Source of the DNA: Candidatus Cloacimonadota bacterium
GTDB taxonomy: Bacteria > Cloacimonadota > Cloacimonadia > Cloacimonadales > TCS61
Direction: 5' to 3'
Assembly (NCBI GenBank): GCA_014382915.1
Contig: JACNIV010000069.1
Location: forward strand, 1 to 5,969
Length of the DNA stretch: 5,969 bases
The stretch's first letter is position 1. Each line of letters opens with the position of its first letter. Shown in pieces: positions 1 through 5,969 of this stretch. The translations under genes and the position numbers were made by a program. The notes beneath the pieces were generated by a model. The model did no database searches. It had not been told where the DNA came from and saw only the letters and a program-made list of their open reading frames with translations.

Positions 1-1857
1 TATATATATATCAATTTGTTCTCCCGGATTGGGTGTGTTATCACCATCGCCGAATTCAGTATCATCGTAAATTGCGTTAATCGGACGAAGATAAGGAAAT
101 TCACCGGAAGCAGCTTTTACTTCTATGGATGGATCACCGAATAAAACAAGTTCATAATGTACCCAACGCAGGTAAACATTGCTTATAGCCTGGTTTGCCA
201 ATACGATCCTGGATTCATCTAAAGCTTTTCCAAGCTGACGAATATTCTCATTGAAGATCGCATCAAAGAATTCAATATCATAGGGTTGAGAAGGGCCATT
301 TGTACTGCCGGGACTGTACCAGCCATAGCGAGTATTACCCACAAAAGCGAACAATCCACCTTCACAGATCACCAGGTTTTCACCAATGCTTTCAACACCA
401 TAGCTGGTAGCCTCATCAAAAGCAGCCGGATAACAACCCTGAGTATAGGCAAAACCATATTCTGTGTTTGTATAACTGGTTGCGTGACCGACGTTTTGTC
501 CAAATACTATAGTTTCATTGGAATGCCCCATGTGATTCATTATACTCACGCCGCTATTAATAGCATCCTTCACATTATCGGCACTGTATGTGCCTTCTCT
601 TTCAAAAAGCCTGAAAACATGATAATCCTGCTCGAGTGAAGGAGTAAGCATAGCAACTTCATCTTTATAATCACCACCCCAGGTCAGTGGGTTCCAATTC
701 AGATTCTCACCAAAAAGATAAACAATGTCATTACTTACAGCAATTTCATCGACATATTGGTATGTTTTGTAGAAAAAATGATTGAACTCAGTTTCTGTTT
801 CAGCAGGTATTCTGCCGATAGAAACTTCCGGAACCATATCTACATTATCTTCAATTTCACCATAAATTCCATCTCCATCGCCATCCCAATCGTTATCCAG
901 GCATCCGTAATAAAGATCGCATGGCATATTCCAGTCCATAGTTCCATTGCCGGTATTGATATAGACTGTTCGGATAGGAATAATCTCATCATCTCCACCC
1001 AGGATTACATACTCCAAAGGAGTGACTGTGCCGGAATATGTTGTATATGCATCGTATATGAAGTTTTTAATCTTTTCCTGATCATTCACGCCAGTATATT
1101 CATTATAAATATCGGAGGTGAGAAAAGTGGTGGTGATAATTCCATGATCGTTTTTCCAGGTTATAAAATCATCAAAGAATGATTCTCTTTCGGAATCAGT
1201 AATAATGATAAGAGAGTAAGGATCAGATGGATCTACCAGGGTGCGATTGGAAACGTTTCCAGATTTTTTGTAAGAAGACAGTTCTTCATTGTTCACCACC
1301 AGATTTGATATTCTGGAGACGGTCTCTTCGTTTCCTAAAAGAACTTTATTTTGTTCTTCCCAAACACTTAAATTGGATTCAGATGAATATTCGATCTCCG
1401 CATTTTTAAACCAGACCACTTCTCCGGTTACAGGATTATATTTATATGGGAATATGTTAACCAACGCGATATCATATCCATTCAATCGCTGCACACCCAG
1501 TAATGTATAATCTTCTTTAGGGTAGAACTGGTTATGTGTATAAATTTCTTCATCTTTTTTTGTATTGTCCGGACCAGCCAGAGATATTGGCTGAGGAGTT
1601 CGTGCAAAATCTATATACTGGTTGGTGATAAATTCACCTTGATTCAGAAGTGTAATTCTAACTTCAGATAAATTCTCACCCATAGGAAGAAGGATCTTTA
1701 CAGGAATATATGGCATAGCCGGTTTACCAGATGTCATCATTATTGGCAGGTCATTTTGAAACGCATTTTTTTCAATGATCGGTTTTTCAATCTCAATTGT
1801 GTTTGCCATCAATAGAAAGGGAATCAAAATTATAATCAGAACACATTTAATCTTCAT
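1..1857 (-). CDS. Secreted gingipain-like (peptidase family C25) cysteine peptidase, 3' end outside window
   Basis: The reverse strand is open for 619 codons from ATG at 1857-1855 to the window edge with no stop, so the C-terminus is missing. A TAGGAG ribosome binding site (1864-1869) lies 6 bases upstream of the ATG. Residues 1-18 form a signal peptide (MKIK, then a hydrophobic run, with a likely cut after LLMA). Residues ~20-205 resemble the propeptide-like N-terminal region of this family. Residues ~210-580 form the C25 domain: YSLIIITD (214-221), EYVILGGDDEIIPIR (282-296), a DNDWDGDGDG acidic loop (321-330) that may bind calcium, and PEVSIGRIPA (343-352). The likely catalytic pair is His445 in NHMGHSNE and Cys475 in TQGCYPAAFD; their 30-residue spacing fits the gingipain His/Cys dyad. 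VLFGDPSIEV (571-580) ends the domain. A GDGDNTPNPGEQIDI segment (603-617) looks like the start of an Ig-like domain. Family members often end in a sorting tag for type IX-like secretion, but that part is not visible here. The protein is probably exported and degrades external protein. Family call is firm; substrate specificity is unknown. Confidence 0.9.
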   Translation of the reverse strand, partial: MKIKCVLIIILIPFLLMANTIEIEKPIIEKNAFQNDLPIMMTSGKPAMPYIPVKILLPMGENLSEVRITLLNQGEFITNQYIDFARTPQPISLAGPDNTKKDEEIYTHNQFYPKEDYTLLGVQRLNGYDIALVNIFPYKYNPVTGEVVWFKNAEIEYSSESNLSVWEEQNKVLLGNEETVSRISNLVVNNEELSSYKKSGNVSNRTLVDPSDPYSLIIITDSERESFFDDFITWKNDHGIITTTFLTSDIYNEYTGVNDQEKIKNFIYDAYTTYSGTVTPLEYVILGGDDEIIPIRTVYINTGNGTMDWNMPCDLYYGCLDNDWDGDGDGIYGEIEDNVDMVPEVSIGRIPAETETEFNHFFYKTYQYVDEIAVSNDIVYLFGENLNWNPLTWGGDYKDEVAMLTPSLEQDYHVFRLFEREGTYSADNVKDAINSGVSIMNHMGHSNETIVFGQNVGHATSYTNTEYGFAYTQGCYPAAFDEATSYGVESIGENLVICEGGLFAFVGNTRYGWYSPGSTNGPSQPYDIEFFDAIFNENIRQLGKALDESRIVLANQAISNVYLRWVHYELVLFGDPSIEVKAASGEFPYLRPINAIYDDTEFGDGDNTPNPGEQIDIYI

Positions 1858-1991
1858 TATATACTCCTAATATTTTTTATTTGATACTATGCAATTTTAA
1901 TTCCAGTTTATACGTCAAGTGAATTGTAATTTTATATATACTTAATTGGAATTATTGACAATAAAAAAAGCCTTTAAAAAATTACCATCGT
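1858..1991. other. Divergent intergenic spacer between the C25 peptidase gene and tRNA-Pro
   Basis: This 134-base AT-rich spacer separates the minus-strand peptidase gene from the plus-strand tRNA, so it should carry promoters in both directions. On the minus strand there is a TTGACG hexamer (1918-1913), but I find no good -10 box at 16-18 bases from it. No ORF or stable hairpin is evident apart from A/T tracts. Confidence 0.5.
1955..1983 (+). promoter_or_regulatory. Possible promoter of tRNA-Pro
   Basis: A perfect TTGACA hexamer (1955-1960) is followed 17 bases later by an A/T-rich AAAATT (1978-1983), about 9 bases before the first base of the tRNA. Position and the -35 match suit a sigma-70-type tRNA promoter, but the -10 match is weak. 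This is an inference from consensus only. Confidence 0.35.
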
Positions 1992-2069
1992 CGGGATGTA
2001 GCGCAGTTCGGTCAGCGCGTTCGGTTCGGGACCGAAAGGTCGGAAGTTCAAATCTTCTCATCCCGACCA
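1992..2069 (+). tRNA. tRNA-Pro, anticodon CGG
   Basis: The sequence folds as a full cloverleaf. The 7-bp acceptor stem CGGGATG (1992-1998) pairs perfectly with CATCCCG (2059-2065). The D stem GCGC/GCGC encloses a 10-base loop. The anticodon stem TTCGG (2020-2024) pairs with CCGAA (2032-2036) around loop TTCGGGA, giving anticodon CGG at 2027-2029, which reads proline CCG codons. The variable loop is 5 bases. The T stem GGAAG/CTTCT (one G-T pair) encloses TTCAAAT. The discriminator is A2066 and CCA (2067-2069) is encoded. A C1-G72 pair with A73 is the usual identity set of bacterial tRNA-Pro. The tRNA stands alone, with a seven-T run (2070-2076) directly after CCA. Confidence 0.97.
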
Positions 2070-2076
2070 TTTTTTT
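2070..2076 (+). terminator. T-run directly after tRNA-Pro
   Basis: Seven consecutive T residues follow the encoded CCA. There is no dedicated hairpin other than the tRNA acceptor and T arms, so this may end tRNA transcription or just be an AT-rich trailer. Evidence is positional only. Confidence 0.3.
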
Positions 2077-2087
2077 ATAATAAAACT

Positions 2088-2105
2088 TTCGAGACCGAAA
2101 GGTCG
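2088..2105 (+). repeat. 18-base near-copy of the tRNA-Pro anticodon/variable-loop segment
   Basis: Positions 2088-2105 match 17 of 18 bases of the tRNA at 2025-2042, the only difference being A2092 against G2029. The segment covers the anticodon loop, the 3' side of the anticodon stem and the variable loop. The core GACC-GAAA-GGTC (2093-2104) is a small hairpin with a GNRA tetraloop. Right after it comes TCCCGAC (2106-2112), which also occurs at the tRNA 3' end (2061-2067). The segment therefore reads like the 3' half of the tRNA with the T arm removed. Confidence 0.6.
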
Positions 2106-2133
2106 TCCCGACATAGATCGGGATCATCCCAAT
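2102..2133. repeat. Palindromic intergenic repeat, copy 1
   Basis: This 32-base element contains a perfect 6-bp inverted repeat, TCCCGA (2106-2111) and TCGGGA (2118-2123), around a 6-base loop. It aligns without gaps to 2167-2198 with 25 of 32 bases identical. The two copies differ mainly in the loop and the outer arms, and both stem hexamers are conserved, so the structure appears to be kept. It resembles REP-type dispersed intergenic elements; that it is dispersed genome-wide is an inference. Confidence 0.65.
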
Positions 2134-2156
2134 CATTTTCTTTAATAAGTAACTTT

Positions 2157-2193
2157 AAAATGGAAAGATGTCCCGAAATAAATCGGGAACATC
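2157..2193 (-). terminator. Possible terminator of ppdK (repeat hairpin with broken T tract)
   Basis: Read on the minus strand, the ppdK stop is followed 12 bases later by the hairpin of repeat copy 2 (2193-2167), then TTTCCATTTT. The stem has about 10 bp with one bulge. The T tract is interrupted, so it is weaker than a classic intrinsic terminator. It lies in the convergent gap with the tRNA, where a terminator is expected. Confidence 0.4.
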
Positions 2194-2198
2194 CTGAT
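2167..2198. repeat. Palindromic intergenic repeat, copy 2
   Basis: This is the second copy of the element at 2102-2133. Its TCCCGA (2171-2176) and TCGGGA (2183-2188) arms enclose AATAAA. Here the stem extends outward with GATG (2167-2170) pairing to CATC (2190-2193) across one bulged A, giving about 10 paired bases. It ends 7 bases before the last base of the ppdK stop codon. Confidence 0.65.
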
Positions 2199-2205
2199 AA
2201 ATCTA

Positions 2206-4926
2206 TTAATCCATTATTGCAGCTTGTGCTGCTGCCAGTCTGGCAATGGGTATACGATAAGGTGAACAACTTACATAGTTCATGCCTACTTTATGACAAA
2301 ACTGAATTGAACTCGGTTCGCCACCGTGCTCGCCGCAGATTCCAACTTTTAAATCTGGTCTGGTGGAACGTCCTTTTCGGGTACCCATTTCTACCAATTG
2401 ACCAACACCTGTTTGATCGAGGATCTGGAATGGATCATGTTTAAGGATTCCTTTCTTAATATAAATAGGAAGAAATTTGCCGGCATCATCACGGCTATAT
2501 CCGAAGGTCATCTGGGTAAGATCGTTTGTACCAAAACTGAAAAATTCTGCATCTTTAGCAATTTCATCGGCTGTAAGAGCTGCACGTGGTATCTCGATCA
2601 TAGTTCCCACCAGGTATTTGATCTTATCATTTCTTTCTGTAAAAACCTGTTCCGCAATTTTACGAACAATATCTTCCTGCATTTTATATTCACTGGCGGT
2701 ACCAATAAGCGGAATCATGATCTCTGGTTTTGTTTCGATACCTTTTGCTTTCAAATTCAGTGCGGCTTCTATGATTGCTCTGGTTTGCATTTCGGTGATC
2801 TCGGGATAAGTATTACCCAATCGGCAACCTCTGTGTCCCAGCATCGGGTTGAATTCACTTAGTGATTCCACTCGGGCTTTCACTTCTGCCAATGAAATAT
2901 TAAGCTCATCTGCCATCTCTTTCTGACCTTTTTCATCATGAGGAACAAATTCGTGCAGAGGTGGGTCTAACAGGCGAATCGTGACAGGTAAGCCTTCCAT
3001 TGCTTCAAAAATACCTTCGAAATCACTTCTCTGAATTGGAAGAAGTTTATTCAGGGCTTTCCTGCGTCCTTTCTCATCTTTTGCCAAGATCATTTCACGT
3101 ACTGCTTTGATCCTGTCACCTTCAAAGAACATATGCTCTGTTCGGCAAAGACCTATTCCCTGAGCACCAAAATTACGTGCAACTTTAGAATCGTGGGGAG
3201 TATCGGCATTGGTCCGTACACCCAGTTTTGTATACTTATCGCAGAGATCCATAAGTTCACCAAAATTTCCACTTAATTCAGCACTCTTTGTCTCTACTTT
3301 TCCTCTATAAACTTCCCCTGTTGAGCCGTTTAAGGAAATCCAGTCACCTTCTTTGAAAACCTTACCATCTGAAGTTAAAGTACGTTCTTTGTAATTTATT
3401 TGAATTGATCCAGCCCCGGAAACACAGCATTTTCCCATTCCCCGGGCAACAACAGCAGCGTGAGATGTCATTCCCCCTTTTGCTGTGAGAATACCTTTTG
3501 CTACGTTCATGCCACGCAGATCTTCGGGAGAGGTTTCAGTTCTGGCCAGGATGACTTCTTTACCTTCATCAGCCCATTTTTCAGCTTCGTCGGCAAAGAA
3601 AACAAGTTGACCTGTAGCAGCTCCGGGAGAGGCGGGAAGGCCTTTAGCGATAACTTCTGCCTTTTTTATAGCCTCTGTGTCGAATACAGGGTGAAGAAGC
3701 TCATCGAGCCTATTTGCTTCCAAGCGTAGTAAAGCAGTTTTTTCATCGATCAAACCTTCTTTCAGCATGTCTATGCTCATCTTTACCATAGCTACGCCGG
3801 TACGCTTGCCGTTCCTGGTTTGTAATATCCAGAGTTTTCCATCCTGAATTGTGAATTCAAGATCCTGCATATCACGATAATGATTTTCCAATTTAGTTTC
3901 GATCTCGCAAAGTTCTTTATAAAGTTTGGGCATTGTTTCTTCCAGCGAAGGAAATTTATTTTTTCGCTCTGTTTCGGAAACTTTAGCGAGTTCTGCCCAT
4001 CTGCGTGAACCTTCCAGAGTGATCTGTTGCGGGGTTCTTGTACCTGCAACAACATCTTCACCCTGAGCATCGATCAGGTATTCTCCGTTAAAAATATCTT
4101 CACCGGTAGCGGCATCCCGCGTAAAGGCAACACCAGTGGCAGAGTTTAAGCCCATGTTTCCATAAACCATTGCCTGAACGTTTACAGCGGTACCCCATTC
4201 TTCGGGAATATTATTAATTTTACGATAATAGATCGCTCTCTCTGTATTCCAGCTATCGAAAACGGCAAACACCGCACCCCATAGTTGTGTCCAGGGATCT
4301 TCCGGAAAATCATGCCCGGTAGTATCCTTGATCGCTATCTTGAACCTTTTTACCAGATCTTTTAGGTCGTCCGAACTTAAGTCGGTATCATTGATAATAC
4401 CATTCTGCTTTTTTACTTTATCGATGATCACTTCGAAAGGATCGTGTTCTTCTTTAGATGCAGGTTTCATACCCAATACTACATCGCCATACATTTGAAC
4501 AAAACGACGGTATGAGTCCCAGGCAAAGCGGTCATTACCAGATTTTTTTGCCAATCCTTCCACTGCTTTGTCGTTTAAGCCAAGGTTAAGAACTGTATCC
4601 ATCATTCCCGGCATGGAAACCCTGGAACCGGAACGCACAGAAACAAGACAGGGATTTTCATTATTGCCAAATTTCGTTCCCATTATTTTTTCAATATTCT
4701 CGATCCCAACTGCAACTTCGCTTTTCAGAAGTTCCTTCAGTTTGTTTTGTCCAAATTCGTTATATGCTGTACAGACTTCTGTGGTGATAGTAAAACCGGG
4801 AGGAACAGGAACTCCAACAAGATTCATCTCTGCCAGATTTGCACCCTTGCCACCGAGAAGATTTTTCATATCAGTTCTTCCTTCAGCTTTCCCATCTCCA
4901 AACAAGTAAACTCTTTTTTTACACAT
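2206..4926 (-). CDS. ppdK: Pyruvate, phosphate dikinase (PPDK)
   Basis: This complete 906-residue protein interconverts pyruvate, ATP and phosphate with PEP, AMP and pyrophosphate in the cytoplasm. The N-terminal ATP-grasp region has [14 protein letters not shown] (21-34), [20 protein letters not shown] (99-118) and [13 protein letters not shown] (265-277). The central phosphohistidine domain has [19 protein letters not shown] (478-496): His489 is the phosphocarrier and Thr487 the residue that PDRP-type regulators phosphorylate in other PPDKs. The C-terminal PEP/pyruvate barrel shows [12 protein letters not shown] (590-601), [13 protein letters not shown] (651-663), [12 protein letters not shown] (693-704), [11 protein letters not shown] (774-784), [18 protein letters not shown] (797-814) and [12 protein letters not shown] (862-873) with catalytic Cys864. 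Bacterial PPDKs are usually about 870-910 residues, so it is full length. The ATG at 4926 follows AAGGAG by 7 bases; the stop is TAA. It is monocistronic, with divergent and convergent neighbours. In anaerobes PPDK can serve PPi-linked glycolysis or gluconeogenesis; direction cannot be told here. No regulator gene is visible. Confidence 0.98.
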   Translation of the reverse strand: MCKKRVYLFGDGKAEGRTDMKNLLGGKGANLAEMNLVGVPVPPGFTITTEVCTAYNEFGQNKLKELLKSEVAVGIENIEKIMGTKFGNNENPCLVSVRSGSRVSMPGMMDTVLNLGLNDKAVEGLAKKSGNDRFAWDSYRRFVQMYGDVVLGMKPASKEEHDPFEVIIDKVKKQNGIINDTDLSSDDLKDLVKRFKIAIKDTTGHDFPEDPWTQLWGAVFAVFDSWNTERAIYYRKINNIPEEWGTAVNVQAMVYGNMGLNSATGVAFTRDAATGEDIFNGEYLIDAQGEDVVAGTRTPQQITLEGSRRWAELAKVSETERKNKFPSLEETMPKLYKELCEIETKLENHYRDMQDLEFTIQDGKLWILQTRNGKRTGVAMVKMSIDMLKEGLIDEKTALLRLEANRLDELLHPVFDTEAIKKAEVIAKGLPASPGAATGQLVFFADEAEKWADEGKEVILARTETSPEDLRGMNVAKGILTAKGGMTSHAAVVARGMGKCCVSGAGSIQINYKERTLTSDGKVFKEGDWISLNGSTGEVYRGKVETKSAELSGNFGELMDLCDKYTKLGVRTNADTPHDSKVARNFGAQGIGLCRTEHMFFEGDRIKAVREMILAKDEKGRRKALNKLLPIQRSDFEGIFEAMEGLPVTIRLLDPPLHEFVPHDEKGQKEMADELNISLAEVKARVESLSEFNPMLGHRGCRLGNTYPEITEMQTRAIIEAALNLKAKGIETKPEIMIPLIGTASEYKMQEDIVRKIAEQVFTERNDKIKYLVGTMIEIPRAALTADEIAKDAEFFSFGTNDLTQMTFGYSRDDAGKFLPIYIKKGILKHDPFQILDQTGVGQLVEMGTRKGRSTRPDLKVGICGEHGGEPSSIQFCHKVGMNYVSCSPYRIPIARLAAAQAAIMD

Positions 4927-4959
4927 TTTATTTCTCCTTAATTTATTCTACTTAAAAGA

Positions 4960-4965
4960 ATTATA
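4960..4965 (-). promoter_or_regulatory. Possible -10 element of ppdK
   Basis: A perfect TATAAT hexamer on the minus strand lies 33 bases before the ppdK ATG, implying a 5' leader of about 25-28 bases that contains the AAGGAG site. The -35 region at 16-18 bases upstream does not match consensus, and such hexamers arise easily in AT-rich DNA, so support is limited. Confidence 0.25.
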
Positions 4966-5072
4966 AATGCGATAAGATACAATAATTCTATGAGCTAAAT
5001 CCTTCTAATTCCCAATATCTGTCAACCAAAATAGTAATTTCTTTAGCATTGATAAATATTACAAAATCTATG

Positions 5073-5100
5073 TGGACAAATTACAATAAAAAATAATAAT
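5073..5100 (+). promoter_or_regulatory. Possible promoter of the deacetylase-like gene
   Basis: TGGACA (5073-5078, five of six consensus bases) and AATAAT (5095-5100, five of six) are separated by 16 bases. Transcription would start near 5107, giving about 80 bases of leader before the TTG start. This is consensus matching only. Confidence 0.35.
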
Positions 5101-5176
5101 GTTTTACAGATGGAGGTTAAGTGGAATAAGGTAAATAGAAAAATATTATTTTACTCGGTTTATAAAAAAAGTATCC

Positions 5177-5182
5177 AGGAGG
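5177..5182 (+). promoter_or_regulatory. Ribosome binding site that supports a TTG start
   Basis: AGGAGG (5177-5182) is a full anti-Shine-Dalgarno match 4 bases before TTG at 5187-5189. An in-frame TAA at 5163-5165 blocks any upstream extension, and the next in-frame ATG is about 190 bases downstream, inside the conserved N-terminal region. The TTG is therefore the best start, although the spacing is short. Confidence 0.75.
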
Positions 5183-5186
5183 AAAT

Positions 5187-5969
5187 TTGATAGCAGTTTA
5201 TATCGATTCTGATCTGCAACGGTTCAATAAAAAGATTCGATATACCTGTAATTTCCTTTTTAAAACACTAGGCTATGAATTCAAATTCATTTCCCGTATC
5301 GATCAGCTTCTTGATAATGATATTTTGTTCTTTTATGGATTATTAGAACCTTCTGCCAAAGAAGCGTATATTCTTGCTATGAATAAGATAATGTTTTTTA
5401 TACCTGTGGAAACAGATCTTCTGGAACCGGGAAAATTTAGCTTACAGGATGTTAAAAATTATACACGTGAAATAAAACTTATACAGAAAATTCCGATTAT
5501 ATCGAAAAATGAAATTAAAGTACCACTGCAATTTTCAAAACAGAAAGATCTATTCTATGGAGTTTTTAAATTTGATCTTATAGGCAATTTATTCTTCAGT
5601 CTTTCTAGTTACGATGAATTAAAATGCGAAAAAAAAGATAAGCACAATAGAGTTCCAGACACGGAAATATCTTTTTTAAAATTCCAGTTTACACCCTATG
5701 TTAATATTTTTTTATGGTTTGCAGATAATTGCATTGGAGATGCAATAAGCGAAATGGATAACTACTTTTTAATGAAGAAAGAATACTGGCCAGGAGCGGA
5801 ATCATTAGCAGTATCCTTCTCTCATAATATTGATAAGCTGCGAAAATGGAATTTCAAATCTATGATTAAAAGTTCATTTGAAGATATTTTCATGATTTAT
5901 AAAATTAAATACTTTGTAAATAATCTAATAAGCAGACTGAAGTATATTCTTACGAATATCGAAGATTAC
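5187..5969 (+). CDS. Polysaccharide deacetylase-like protein (N-terminal part), 3' end outside window
   Basis: The frame is open for 261 codons from TTG at 5187 to the window edge. The layout resembles proteins with an N-terminal domain (DUF7033-like, from memory) ahead of a NodB-type polysaccharide deacetylase domain. Supporting stretches are IRYTCNFLFKTLGYEFKFI (17-35), FDLIGNLFFSLSSYDEL (129-145, compare the usual FFxLSRYEE pattern), DKHNR (151-155, compare DxHGR) and AVSFSHNIDKLRKW (208-221), which sits where THDVD normally opens the catalytic domain. No signal peptide is seen, so a cytoplasmic protein is likely. Relatives act on cell-surface or exopolysaccharide sugars. The SHNID motif replaces the first Asp of THDVD by Asn214, which could reduce or abolish activity. 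The coding sequence is more AT-rich than ppdK: hand counts for the 60-base lines at 5581, 5701 and 5761 give 16, 17 and 23 G+C, against 31 and 27 for ppdK lines at 3421 and 4561. The family call is by motif memory and moderately sure; the catalytic domain is mostly outside the window. Confidence 0.65.
   Translation, partial: MIAVYIDSDLQRFNKKIRYTCNFLFKTLGYEFKFISRIDQLLDNDILFFYGLLEPSAKEAYILAMNKIMFFIPVETDLLEPGKFSLQDVKNYTREIKLIQKIPIISKNEIKVPLQFSKQKDLFYGVFKFDLIGNLFFSLSSYDELKCEKKDKHNRVPDTEISFLKFQFTPYVNIFLWFADNCIGDAISEMDNYFLMKKEYWPGAESLAVSFSHNIDKLRKWNFKSMIKSSFEDIFMIYKIKYFVNNLISRLKYILTNIEDY

Larger units (their letters stand above)
4927..5186. other. Divergent intergenic spacer between ppdK and the deacetylase-like gene
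   Basis: This 260-base AT-rich region lies between the diverging gene starts. It holds putative promoter elements in both directions and a possible 26-codon ORF at 5110-5190. On the minus strand a perfect TTGACA (5025-5020) stands without a good -10 at normal spacing. I see no riboswitch-like fold or clear operator palindrome. Confidence 0.6.

Noticed and set aside
1..10. A (TA)5 run at the left edge
   Set aside because: It is explained by coding of the Asp-Ile-Tyr-Ile end of the visible peptidase frame; too short to call a repeat.
286..1182. Plus-strand ORFs of 117 and 141 codons
   Set aside because: They lie antisense to the C25 peptidase frame, whose motifs are clear. They lack ribosome binding sites and recognisable domains.
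2093..2133. A two-repeat CRISPR-like array
   Set aside because: There are only two diverged copies, each itself palindromic, with no uniform spacer and no cas gene in view.
1942..2136. A 64-codon minus-strand ORF containing MVGMRRFELPTFRSRTERAD
   Set aside because: It lies antisense across the tRNA-Pro; this FELPTFRSRTERA-type peptide is a well-known false protein produced by translating the complement of tRNA genes.
2160..2862. Overlapping plus-strand ORFs of 94, 154 and 110 codons
   Set aside because: They are shadows of the PPDK C-terminal barrel on the opposite strand, which is fully conserved.
3792..4070. A 92-codon minus-strand ORF inside ppdK
   Set aside because: It is in a different frame of the same strand within the continuous PPDK reading frame; no start signal or domain supports it.
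5020..5025. A perfect minus-strand TTGACA as the ppdK -35 box
   Set aside because: At 16-18 bases downstream there is only AGGATT, GGATTT or GATTTA, and it is about 55 bases from the TATAAT hexamer, so the two cannot form one promoter. Kept only as a note.

Overview
The window looks like bacterial chromosome from an AT-rich, probably anaerobic organism. My best guess is Candidatus Cloacimonadota (WWE1) or a neighbouring FCB-group lineage. The reasons are a gingipain-type (C25) secreted peptidase with a calcium-like DxDxDG loop and an NPGE-type linker into a further domain, a bacterial PPi-type pyruvate phosphate dikinase, an N-terminally extended polysaccharide deacetylase, and short intergenic TCCCGA...TCGGGA palindromes. 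The phylum is an inference from protein style, not a database result.

Layout: (1) Positions 1-1857, minus strand, hold the first 619 codons of a secreted C25-family cysteine peptidase whose C-terminus lies off the left edge. (2) Positions 1858-1991 are a divergent spacer. (3) Positions 1992-2069, plus strand, are a complete tRNA-Pro(CGG) with encoded CCA. (4) Positions 2070-2205 are a convergent spacer holding an 18-bp near-copy of part of the tRNA and two copies of a ~32-bp palindromic repeat; the second copy sits just past the ppdK stop and may end its transcript. (5) Positions 2206-4926, minus strand, are a complete 906-residue pyruvate, phosphate dikinase with all the catalytic signatures. 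(6) Positions 4927-5186 are a 260-bp AT-rich divergent spacer with putative promoters. (7) Positions 5187-5969, plus strand, are the first 261 codons of a polysaccharide-deacetylase-like protein starting at TTG and running off the right edge.

The genes do not form one operon: each neighbouring pair is divergent or convergent, so each unit is probably transcribed alone. PPDK is central carbon metabolism (pyruvate/PEP interconversion), the C25 peptidase is an extracytoplasmic protein degrader, and the last gene belongs to cell-surface or exopolysaccharide metabolism. I see no CRISPR array, insertion sequence, phage gene or new defence system. The most unusual points are the tRNA-like material within the palindromic repeats, a non-canonical SHNID motif where THDVD is expected in the deacetylase, and a possible short leader ORF overlapping its TTG start.
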